DNA of 8,118 nt from Bacillota bacterium (GTDB taxonomy: Bacteria; Bacillota; Syntrophomonadia; Syntrophomonadales; Syntrophomonadaceae), in assembly GCA_023395515.1 (NCBI GenBank), contig JAEWZB010000081.1:1-8118 (forward strand), in the 5' to 3' direction. The notes below the pieces were generated by a model, which saw nothing but the letters and a program-made list of their open reading frames with translations, made no database searches and was not told where the DNA came from. Numbering within the stretch: the first letter of the stretch is position 1; every line of letters starts with the position of its first letter. The translations under genes were made by a program, and so were the position numbers. This document shows positions 1 to 4,747 of the stretch, in pieces.

Positions 1-814
1 CTATTATGTTGTCCTCGGTTTCCATAAAAGCCTGAGTTATTTGCAGCTCAATCATTTTGGTATTTAAGAGATCAACTAAGTCTTCCCGGCGGTTAATTTC
101 GTTTTGCAGTTTCTTTTCCTCTAATTCTTGTTTAATTAAGTCAACTTGTGCGTTATTGCCCAGGTTAGCCGCCCGGTAGATTTTAAGGTTATCAACGGCC
201 TGATCTAAGTCTTTTTGGGCACTTTCTATTTGTGACTCTAAGGTTTGGGTTACTTTAGCAAAGTTAGTCTGTTCCATGTCATTAATATAAATAATTAATT
301 CGTCAGCCAAAGTGTTGGCAATATCAGCAGCTAATACCGGGTCTTCATTCGTTACAGAAATACTGACATTCTTACGGTCCTTAGGTTGTTCGGCAGCTAT
401 CATTTTTCTTAGCTCTCGAGGTCTTATCTCAAGGCCCAATTTTTCTATAGTCCTTTTTAGGATAATGGTACTATATGCTAGTTCATTATAGCTGGTAAGG
501 TCTATAGTAGGTGTCTTTATATTTAAAGCACTTTCTTCAACTTTACGATAATCTTCTTCATCTTTAATAACATAACTGGGTGATCTGCTTACACTATTTA
601 GAGCCTGGCTGGAGGTCTGCATTAAATCTGTTTTAGCTTCATAGACCGGAGTCAGGAAAAAGAAGCTGATTATCCCACTTAATAACATAGCGATCAAGGT
701 TACACTGATTATGGTAGTCTTCCATTTATTTAGGGTCTTAAATATATCGCGCAGATCTATTTCTTCGTAGTCATATCCATTTTGATAATTAGGTTGATTA
801 TTATCTAGGTTCAT
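1..814 (-). CDS. Wzz-type polysaccharide chain-length determinant, N-terminal part (cut by left edge)
   Basis: Membrane protein of the Wzz/polysaccharide co-polymerase family, which sets the length of exported polysaccharide chains, often with a Wzc-like tyrosine kinase. I translated 271 codons from the ATG at 814-812 to the edge with no stop. An acidic juxtamembrane stretch (EEIDLRDIFKTLNKW, about residues 17-31) precedes a transmembrane helix at about 33-54, then the family-typical TPVYEAKTDLM. Residues about 137-160 (SVTNEDPVLAADIANTLADELI) match the conserved Wzz 'DPxLAADIAN' block. From about 170 the protein is charged and heptad-like, consistent with the periplasmic-side coiled coil. 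The second membrane helix and any fused kinase domain lie outside the window. The start is supported by AGGTGG with a 5-6 nt spacer. It lies 210 nt downstream of the amidase on the same strand, so co-transcription is possible. The family call is firm; the subfamily is open. Confidence 0.93.
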   Translation of the reverse strand, partial: MNLDNNQPNYQNGYDYEEIDLRDIFKTLNKWKTTIISVTLIAMLLSGIISFFFLTPVYEAKTDLMQTSSQALNSVSRSPSYVIKDEEDYRKVEESALNIKTPTIDLTSYNELAYSTIILKRTIEKLGLEIRPRELRKMIAAEQPKDRKNVSISVTNEDPVLAADIANTLADELIIYINDMEQTNFAKVTQTLESQIESAQKDLDQAVDNLKIYRAANLGNNAQVDLIKQELEEKKLQNEINRREDLVDLLNTKMIELQITQAFMETEDNII

Positions 815-1024
815 TAGTCCACCTCTTATTTTTTTATTCATATCCACAAATTAATATACTTCTAGTTTAATCGAGTAATTCCTGCAAATATTGCGGAGTA
901 ATTATGGGTAGAAGAGGACAATTTTAGGGAATTCAGTATGCAGGTTGGGTTGGTGTTTATATGTGTTTAAAAGTTAGGCGGCCCAAGGCCGCCCCTACAT
1001 TTTACATTTCACTTTTCGCAGTCC
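815..1024 (-). other. Amidase-wzz intergenic region with a direct repeat
   Basis: This 210-nt gap between the amidase stop and the wzz-like start holds the wzz ribosome binding site (plus-strand positions about 819-826), a REP-like element (977-998), and an 8-bp direct repeat GAGTAATT at 873-880 and 896-903. The repeat copies start 23 bp apart, about two helical turns, and flank an imperfect inverted repeat around GCAA-ATA-TTGC (884-894). That arrangement could bind a regulator upstream of wzz, but this is inference. I found no convincing -35/-10 pair for wzz. I also found no strong terminator for the amidase, other than the REP stem, which is followed on the minus strand by TAACTTTT. Confidence 0.5.
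977..998 (-). repeat. REP-like palindromic repeat, copy 1
   Basis: Perfect 7-bp inverted repeat GGCGGCC-CAA-GGCCGCC (977-993) followed by CCTAC. Read on the minus strand it begins with GTAG next to a GC-rich stem-loop, the layout described for REP elements mobilised by RAYT (TnpA-REP) transposases. The flank ATTTTAC.TTTCAC (999-1012) is shared with the copy at 7390. Compared with copies 2 and 3, both stem arms have changed together (GGCGGTC/GACCGCC to GGCGGCC/GGCCGCC), so pairing is kept. It sits between the amidase and wzz genes. Confidence 0.75.
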
Positions 1025-3436
1025 CTAGCGTCCCCGCATGTACTGATCTACTCCCTCCGCTATAGCCTCAGCGGCCAGGGTACGGATATTAGCTTGTTTT
1101 AGCAGTTGTTCTTCAGTGGGGTTATTTATAAACATTATTTCTGCTAGTATCGAAGGCATCTGGGTATTTCTGAGTACGGAGAAGTTAGCCTGTTTTACTC
1201 CTCTGTCTATCCTTCTTAAATTACTTAGTAACTGGTTTTGCACATAACGAGCTAGTTTTTCCCGTTCTTCTTTTTGCAAGAAGAGGTCGGGGTTATCAAC
1301 TGGAGCGTAGAAGTAAGTTTCTATGCCCATTTTGTCGTTAGTAGTAAAGGAGTTATTATGTATCGAGACAAATACGGCCGCATTTAGATTATTAGCGATT
1401 TTTGCCCGTTCTTCTAAGCCTACATAAGTGTCACCAGTACGAGTGTATTCTACATCATAGCCTTTTTTCTTAAGTAAATTGCCTACTTGTAAGGCTATAT
1501 CCAAAGTAACTTCTTTTTCATTTATCGTAGTTCCCCGGGCTCCAGTATCACTGCCGCCATGACCGGGGTCTATTACGATTAAGTTTTCTCTCACCGGTTT
1601 AACTTCACTTTTACCCCTTAGCATAATATTCAAAGAACCGTCCGAGGCCAAGCCGGCACTAGATTGTCCCAGGTCATTAGTATCAATAGTCATAAGTACT
1701 CCCGGGTTAGCTCCGCTTACTTCTTTTAAGGTAGTACTTTTTAACATATTACTGTTAAAACTATATTCAGTTCGGGATTTACCGAGAACCATGCCTTTAA
1801 GTTCCAGCAATATTTTATCGCCTTGCTGGGTTTTCGTGTACTCCGCCGGGGTCATAGTAGTTACTACTAGTCTTTCCCCGGTAGTACCGAAAGCTTTTCT
1901 TTCCACATTCATTATAAAGTTAGGTATTATAACCGCTTCGGTTTTACCTGCATCTAAGATTTCGGTTTTATACTCTATCCCTGACGGAATTTCTACCGAT
2001 ATCACTGCATCACCATCGCTATTAATTCCGCGCATTTTTACCGGGTCGTTAAAAGAAGGTACGTCTTGTTTTATCAAATTTAAGCCTTCAATCTTCATAT
2101 CTTTATATGTATAAGTCAGGCCGCTGGAGGTCTTCTTTATTTCCGGTTTTAAGGTGGAGCCGGAAGTCATATTAAGAGTTATCCCCGCACCATCTCTGGT
2201 ATAAGATAGCTTTATTACATCTTTCCCTATCTCCTCCGGTTTCGGTGCCGGAGGTATTTCCGGTTCAGGCTCCGGTTCCGGTTCAGGGATAGGTTCATTT
2301 TCTTCCCAAGCCACATCTACTACCCAGCTAGCTACCCAAGAAGGTACTCCCCCCCGGCTTACTTGATACCAGCCATTTTTTTGATCCAGAACAGCCAGTT
2401 TTTCTCCAGGTTGGGCTTGATCTATGCTCGAATAAGTAGTATCAGGACCAGTCCGTAAGTTAACCGTATTAGCTATTATTACGGAGCTGGGTTTTTTCCC
2501 ATTATCAATAATATTGTTGTTAACTGGTGAAGTCATACTTATAGTACGGGTAGCACCGTTCCACTCTACCTGGCCCCCGAAGGCTTCACCAACGAAACGT
2601 AATGGGGCCATGGTTCTATCTTTTACAATTTTAGCCGGTACATCTAAAGGCCATACGCTCCCATTTACGGTAGGTTGGGTTGACCCTATAGTTAACACTA
2701 TGGAAGTATTGCCTTTGGTGGCAATCACCGTTTTAGTAGCATCATTCCATTCTACACTGGCACCCATAGCTTCAAATATAGCCCGTAGCGGTACCAGGGT
2801 ACGATCATTTTCTATAACAGGAGCCACTTCAAAGCTTAAGGGCTTGTTATCCAGATAAACAGCTATATTATCGCTATTAACAGCATTAGTAGGTATTTGG
2901 ATAACAGATGATGTTGACGTATCAGTAGGCGGAATTAATACTTGAGATTGGTTATTCGTTTCCCCGGTTGCCGCTTCAGTCAGGTAAGCAGCAATATAGC
3001 CCACTGTACCACTGGAAGTCTTTACTTTGTACCAATCACCTTCTATATCTAGTAAGGTAAGTAGCGTCCCTTGACTTAGTTTAGTTACAATAGCCGCAGA
3101 GGTTGAAGCATTAGCTCTAAGGTTAACGGTAGCTCCCGAAACCTTAACCATTTTTTCAGCTTTTACGTCTATAAAGGACGCCGATACCCAGCCGGTCACT
3201 TTGCCAAAGCTGATTTTGTACCAATCATTTTGTTTATCCAGGATGTTCACTTCGGTATCTTGGTATAAGGTACCGGATACTTCGTTAGTAGTACTGGGAC
3301 CTGATCTGATATTAACTACGCTGCCGGTAATTTTACCCGTTTGGGCTAAGGCGGTAAAGGTAGAGCTAAGGATAAGTATCATGGTTAAGGTTACGGTTAG
3401 TATGTAAGTAAAGGTTTTCGGCCTTTTTATGTTCAT
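1025..3436 (-). CDS. Secreted N-acetylmuramoyl-L-alanine amidase with SH3b, stalk and AMIN domains
   Basis: Zinc amidase (Amidase_3 family, LytC/CwlD/AmiC-like) that cleaves the bond between MurNAc and L-Ala in peptidoglycan outside the membrane. Visible in order: signal peptide (1-31, ending ALAQ); SH3b domains at about 34-91 and 97-154; a copper-amine-oxidase-N/stalk domain at about 190-303 (two LVPLR/MAPLR-type repeats); a third SH3b at about 318-376; a Pro-Glu linker (384-393); two AMIN-like beta domains at about 405-505 and 508-608; and the catalytic domain at about 618-800. Predicted zinc ligands are H626 (DPGHGG), E640 (INEKE) and H693 (SIHNNS); the catalytic glutamate is E766 (AEIMFI). 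All are present, so activity is expected. The ATG start has AAAGGA about 9-10 nt upstream. At 803 aa it is long for the family because of the added wall-binding modules. Its place in the locus suggests wall remodelling around polymer export or attachment. Confidence 0.96.
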   Translation of the reverse strand: MNIKRPKTFTYILTVTLTMILILSSTFTALAQTGKITGSVVNIRSGPSTTNEVSGTLYQDTEVNILDKQNDWYKISFGKVTGWVSASFIDVKAEKMVKVSGATVNLRANASTSAAIVTKLSQGTLLTLLDIEGDWYKVKTSSGTVGYIAAYLTEAATGETNNQSQVLIPPTDTSTSSVIQIPTNAVNSDNIAVYLDNKPLSFEVAPVIENDRTLVPLRAIFEAMGASVEWNDATKTVIATKGNTSIVLTIGSTQPTVNGSVWPLDVPAKIVKDRTMAPLRFVGEAFGGQVEWNGATRTISMTSPVNNNIIDNGKKPSSVIIANTVNLRTGPDTTYSSIDQAQPGEKLAVLDQKNGWYQVSRGGVPSWVASWVVDVAWEENEPIPEPEPEPEPEIPPAPKPEEIGKDVIKLSYTRDGAGITLNMTSGSTLKPEIKKTSSGLTYTYKDMKIEGLNLIKQDVPSFNDPVKMRGINSDGDAVISVEIPSGIEYKTEILDAGKTEAVIIPNFIMNVERKAFGTTGERLVVTTMTPAEYTKTQQGDKILLELKGMVLGKSRTEYSFNSNMLKSTTLKEVSGANPGVLMTIDTNDLGQSSAGLASDGSLNIMLRGKSEVKPVRENLIVIDPGHGGSDTGARGTTINEKEVTLDIALQVGNLLKKKGYDVEYTRTGDTYVGLEERAKIANNLNAAVFVSIHNNSFTTNDKMGIETYFYAPVDNPDLFLQKEEREKLARYVQNQLLSNLRRIDRGVKQANFSVLRNTQMPSILAEIMFINNPTEEQLLKQANIRTLAAEAIAEGVDQYMRGR
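2258..2287 (-). repeat. Pro-Glu dipeptide repeat in the amidase linker
   Basis: These codons encode P-E repeated five times (residues 384-393), built from near-identical CCG/CCT-GAA/GAG hexamers. The stretch separates the third SH3b domain from the AMIN region and probably forms an extended spacer across the wall. Short in-frame hexamer arrays like this tend to vary in copy number between strains. Confidence 0.8.
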
Positions 3437-3466
3437 GGTAATCAGTCCTTTCTTAGTAGTTACAGG

Positions 3467-3481
3467 GTAGGCTGCGCCTAC
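3467..3481 (-). repeat. Stem-loop in the amidase leader
   Basis: Perfect 6-bp stem GTAGGC-loop-GCCTAC about 30 nt upstream of the amidase ATG. If transcription starts further upstream it would fold just before the ribosome binding site. It also starts with GTAG, like the REP copies, so it may be a degenerate palindromic repeat and not a dedicated regulatory hairpin. Confidence 0.5.
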
Positions 3482-3489
3482 TGGGTTTG

Positions 3490-3507
3490 ACGCTGATTTT
3501 TTATGAC
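3490..3507 (-). repeat. Short dispersed repeat (GTCATAAAAAATCA-type), copy 1
   Basis: On the minus strand this reads GTCATAAAAAATCAGCGT. It differs at one of 18 positions from 4730-4747 on the plus strand and closely resembles 7308-7323. It lies in the amidase upstream region. No function is evident. Confidence 0.55.
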
Positions 3508-3587
3508 TTTCGCACCCTACGGGTACTACTGATGTTCCCTTCTCTCACTATTAATGCTGCTGATTTTTATAATCTGTTTAAACCTGA

Positions 3588-3609
3588 GGCGGTCAAAGAC
3601 CGCCCCTAC
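3588..3609 (-). repeat. REP-like palindromic repeat, copy 2
   Basis: Inverted repeat GGCGGTC-AAA-GACCGCC (3588-3604) followed by CCTAC, so the minus strand starts with GTAG. It is identical in its 22-nt core to the copy at 7390-7411 and has the same orientation as the other two. It lies upstream of the amidase in the divergent gap. Confidence 0.75.
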
Positions 3610-3739
3610 ACGTCTTTCACATCTTACATCTGGCTCATTACGTTTTATATATCCCTAATTTGTTCGACAATTTCGGGGTTGAATCCTGCTTATTTCACTA
3701 GGAAAATACAGGTAACTATTTATTACTACGTACTTCGGC

Positions 3740-3761
3740 ATAATTCCTTACAAGGAATTAT
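3740..3761. promoter_or_regulatory. Perfect 10-bp-arm palindrome upstream of the AbrB-type antitoxin
   Basis: ATAATTCCTT-AC-AAGGAATTAT, perfect arms with a 2-nt centre, followed on the plus strand by the T-rich run TGTTTTTTATTTT. As DNA it looks like a dimer-binding operator. As plus-strand RNA it could fold as an 8-bp stem with a 6-nt loop and a U-tract, i.e. a terminator, but no plus-strand gene lies upstream. It is about 90 nt before the antitoxin start. The operator reading is slightly preferred. Confidence 0.45.
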
Positions 3762-3810
3762 ATGTTTTTTATTTTAAGTTTTGAAAGGACTGGCAAGATT
3801 AAAATGCTTG

Positions 3811-3843
3811 TATAAGTGTTATGATTAGTGTTATTAGGAGGTG
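3811..3843 (+). promoter_or_regulatory. Possible -10, direct repeat and RBS of the AbrB-type gene
   Basis: A TATAAG hexamer (3811-3816) could be a -10 element; I see no good -35. An 8-bp direct repeat AGTGTTAT occurs at 3815-3822 and 3827-3834 (12-bp period). It is followed by an almost perfect Shine-Dalgarno AGGAGGTG (3836-3843), 8 nt before a TTG codon at 3852. A repeat overlapping the start region of an AbrB-fold gene is a reasonable autoregulatory site, but this is inference. The RBS decides the start: a GTG at 3828 in the same frame lies upstream of it and so is unlikely to be used. Confidence 0.45.
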
Positions 3844-3851
3844 TCACTTGC

Positions 3852-4076
3852 TTGACTACACTTAAAATCCAAAAATTTGACAATAGCCTGGGTATTATTT
3901 TGCCCAAGGATGTAATTGAACGGCTTTATTTACAAGAAAATGATCTTTTGAAGCTGGTTGAAAAAGAAGACGGTTTTTATTTGCTACCTTATAACTTAAC
4001 TTTTACTAAAGGGACTGCAGCTTTTAGTAAAACTAATAAAAAATATAGAAAGGTATTAAAAGAACTAAGTCGTTAA
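3852..4076 (+). CDS. AbrB/MazE-type antitoxin ('Doc partner' type), apparently orphan
   Basis: Small DNA-binding antitoxin of the AbrB/SpoVT swapped-hairpin superfamily, 74 aa from the TTG at 3852. Residues 1-45 (TLKIQKFDNSLGIILPKDVIERLYLQENDLLKLVE) carry the family signature: a beta strand, then NSLGIILPK, then a hydrophobic strand. The tail (YLLPYNLTF... KYRKVLKELSR) matches the layout of the putative addiction-module antidotes usually paired with Doc-type Fic toxins, in which the C-terminal part binds the toxin. The usual Doc gene is missing: only 100 nt separate it from dinJ. The start was set by AGGAGGTG 8 nt upstream; the longer frame from GTG 3828 (82 aa) would translate through this RBS. 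It could be a remnant module, a solitary regulator, or a partner of a toxin elsewhere. Confidence 0.87.
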   Translation: MTTLKIQKFDNSLGIILPKDVIERLYLQENDLLKLVEKEDGFYLLPYNLTFTKGTAAFSKTNKKYRKVLKELSR

Positions 4077-4096
4077 TATCTTTTTACGGGATTTAG

Positions 4097-4138
4097 AATA
4101 TTTTATGTCTCTTGTAATTACAGGAGACATAAAATATT
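4097..4138. promoter_or_regulatory. 42-bp palindromic operator of dinJ-yafQ
   Basis: Arms AATATTTTATGTCTC (4097-4111) and GAGACATAAAATATT (4124-4138) are perfectly complementary. The 10 bp at the centre (4113-4122, TGTAATTACA) are also a perfect palindrome on the same axis. Only the pair 4112/4123 fails. The site lies immediately upstream of and partly over the dinJ-yafQ promoter, where RelB/DinJ ribbon-helix-helix antitoxins repress their own operons. From memory, the core resembles the E. coli relBE operator (TTGTAATTACAA). The role is inferred; the symmetry is seen directly. Confidence 0.85.
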
Positions 4139-4145
4139 ATATAAT
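4118..4145 (+). promoter_or_regulatory. dinJ-yafQ promoter overlapping the operator
   Basis: A consensus -10 TATAAT (4140-4145) lies 16 bp after a weak -35-like TTACAG (4118-4123). The putative -35 is inside the palindrome and the -10 starts 2 bp after it, so a bound repressor would block RNA polymerase. Transcription would start near 4152, leaving a leader of about 25 nt with the Shine-Dalgarno AGAGGAG (4162-4168). Confidence 0.6.
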
Positions 4146-4176
4146 TAAATTAGGAAATGAGAGAGGAGCCTGGCAT

Positions 4177-4449
4177 ATGGCTAATACAAGTATGACTATT
4201 AGAATGGATAGAGAGGTAAAACAGCAGGCACAGCAGATTTTTTCTGATTTGGGCATGGATATGACAACTGCTATCAACGTTTTCCTGCGACAAGCAATCC
4301 GCCATAATGGCTTTCCTTTTGAAATAAAGCTGGATATAGCAAACACTGTTACTTTCACCGCTATGGAAGATACCATTAATGGCAGAAATCTTCACGGCCC
4401 GTTTGATAGCGTGGAGGCCTTGATGGAGGACCTCAATGCTGAAGATTGA
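4177..4449 (+). CDS. dinJ: RelB/DinJ family antitoxin
   Basis: Antitoxin of a type II module, 90 aa. It should neutralise the YafQ-type toxin encoded just downstream and repress the operon by DNA binding. The N-terminus (NTSMTIRMDREVKQQAQQIFSDLGMDMTTAINVFLRQAIRHNGFPFEI, about residues 3-50) is a textbook RelB/DinJ ribbon-helix-helix: a beta strand that reads the operator, then two helices. The acidic C-terminal third is the expected toxin-binding region. The ATG at 4177 is preferred over the in-frame ATG at 4105. It has AGAGGAG 8 nt upstream and starts at the conserved MANTSMTIRMD, while the longer frame would begin inside the operator and ahead of the promoter's -10. It overlaps the toxin gene by 14 nt, indicating translational coupling. 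Confidence 0.95.
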   Translation: MANTSMTIRMDREVKQQAQQIFSDLGMDMTTAINVFLRQAIRHNGFPFEIKLDIANTVTFTAMEDTINGRNLHGPFDSVEALMEDLNAED

Positions 4450-4714
4450 ATATCATAGACAATTTAAAAGAGACTACAAACTAGCCATCAAAAGAGGATG
4501 TAAGGTGGAGTTATTGATGGAAGTAATATCTATGTTAGCTAATGAACAGCCATTGCCGGAGAAGTATAGAGATCACAATCTGACTGATTCCCGAAATTAT
4601 AAAGGAATGCGGGAATGTCATATACAACCGGACTGGCTGCTCATCTACAATATTAACAAGCAGCACTTGATTTTAACGCTGATTAGAACCGGTAGCCATA
4701 GCGACTTATTTTAA
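4436..4714 (+). CDS. yafQ: YafQ-type mRNA interferase toxin (RelE superfamily)
   Basis: Ribosome-dependent endoribonuclease toxin, 92 aa, acting on translated mRNA in the ribosomal A site. The sequence follows YafQ throughout: QFKRDYKLAIKRG near the start, then PLPEKYRDHNL, RECHIQPDWLLIY and RTGSHSDLF at the end. Residues matching those reported as functional in E. coli YafQ are all present: H47, H62, D66, W67, H88 and F92. The toxin therefore looks intact. The start ATG lies inside dinJ, with GGAGG (4425-4429) 6 nt upstream. It ends 26 nt before the convergent SGNH-like gene, with no GC-rich terminator between them. A short AT palindrome TTATTTTAAAATAA (4706-4719) covers the stop codon. Confidence 0.95.
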   Translation: MLKIEYHRQFKRDYKLAIKRGCKVELLMEVISMLANEQPLPEKYRDHNLTDSRNYKGMRECHIQPDWLLIYNINKQHLILTLIRTGSHSDLF

Positions 4715-4720
4715 AATAAA

Positions 4721-4747
4721 TCTGTGTCAGTCATAAAAAATCAACGT
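4721..4747 (+). repeat. Short dispersed repeat (GTCATAAAAAATCA-type), copy 2
   Basis: The stretch starts TCTGTGTCAGTCATAAAAAA and continues TCAACGT. It matches 7298-7323 with a few changes, and its right part matches 3507-3490 on the minus strand at 17 of 18 positions. It fills the gap between the convergent yafQ and SGNH-like genes and supplies the TGA stop of the latter (4743-4741), so insertion of this repeat may have reset that gene's end. Confidence 0.6.

Larger units (their letters stand above)
3437..3851. other. 415-nt divergent intergenic region between amidase and antitoxin genes
   Basis: This gap separates the leftward amidase from the rightward antitoxin gene. It holds the amidase ribosome binding site, a stem-loop (3467-3481), a member of the short repeat family (3490-3507), a small hairpin ACCC-TAC-GGGT (3524-3534), a REP-like copy (3588-3609), a perfect palindrome (3740-3761) and a direct repeat at the antitoxin start (3815-3834). 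A possible minus-strand promoter for the amidase is TTGTCG (3670-3665) with TATAAA at 15 bp or TAAAAC at 17 bp (around 3649-3642), which is weak. An open plus-strand frame across 3487-3777 has no recognisable protein and runs through the repeats, so I do not call it a gene. Confidence 0.55.

Noticed and set aside
1791..2114. Plus-strand open frame opposite the amidase gene (also 2514-2858 and 3201-3407)
   Set aside because: All three lie antisense to well-supported amidase domains, have no ribosome binding site I could see and no recognisable protein motif.
3524..3534. Hairpin ACCC-TAC-GGGT as a regulatory element
   Set aside because: Four-bp arms only and no T tract; it is more likely a degenerate fragment of the repeat mosaic in this gap.
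3487..3777. Plus-strand open frame of 96 codons in the divergent gap
   Set aside because: It runs straight through a REP copy, a short repeat and the 3740-3761 palindrome, and its translation resembles no family I know.
3828..3851. Longer AbrB-type protein starting at GTG 3828
   Set aside because: The extra eight codons encode the Shine-Dalgarno itself and have no counterpart in the family; TTG 3852 is 8 nt after AGGAGGTG.
4105..4176. Longer DinJ starting at ATG 4105
   Set aside because: That start lies inside the operator and upstream of the -10 element; ATG 4177 has a proper RBS and matches the family N-terminus.
4137..4395. Two minus-strand open frames opposite dinJ
   Set aside because: Shadows of a gene with a clear RelB/DinJ translation; one also covers the promoter.
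4706..4719. TTATTTTAAAATAA palindrome at the yafQ stop as a bidirectional terminator
   Set aside because: The stem is entirely A-T and has no loop, so it would be too weak as an intrinsic terminator; noted only as symmetry.
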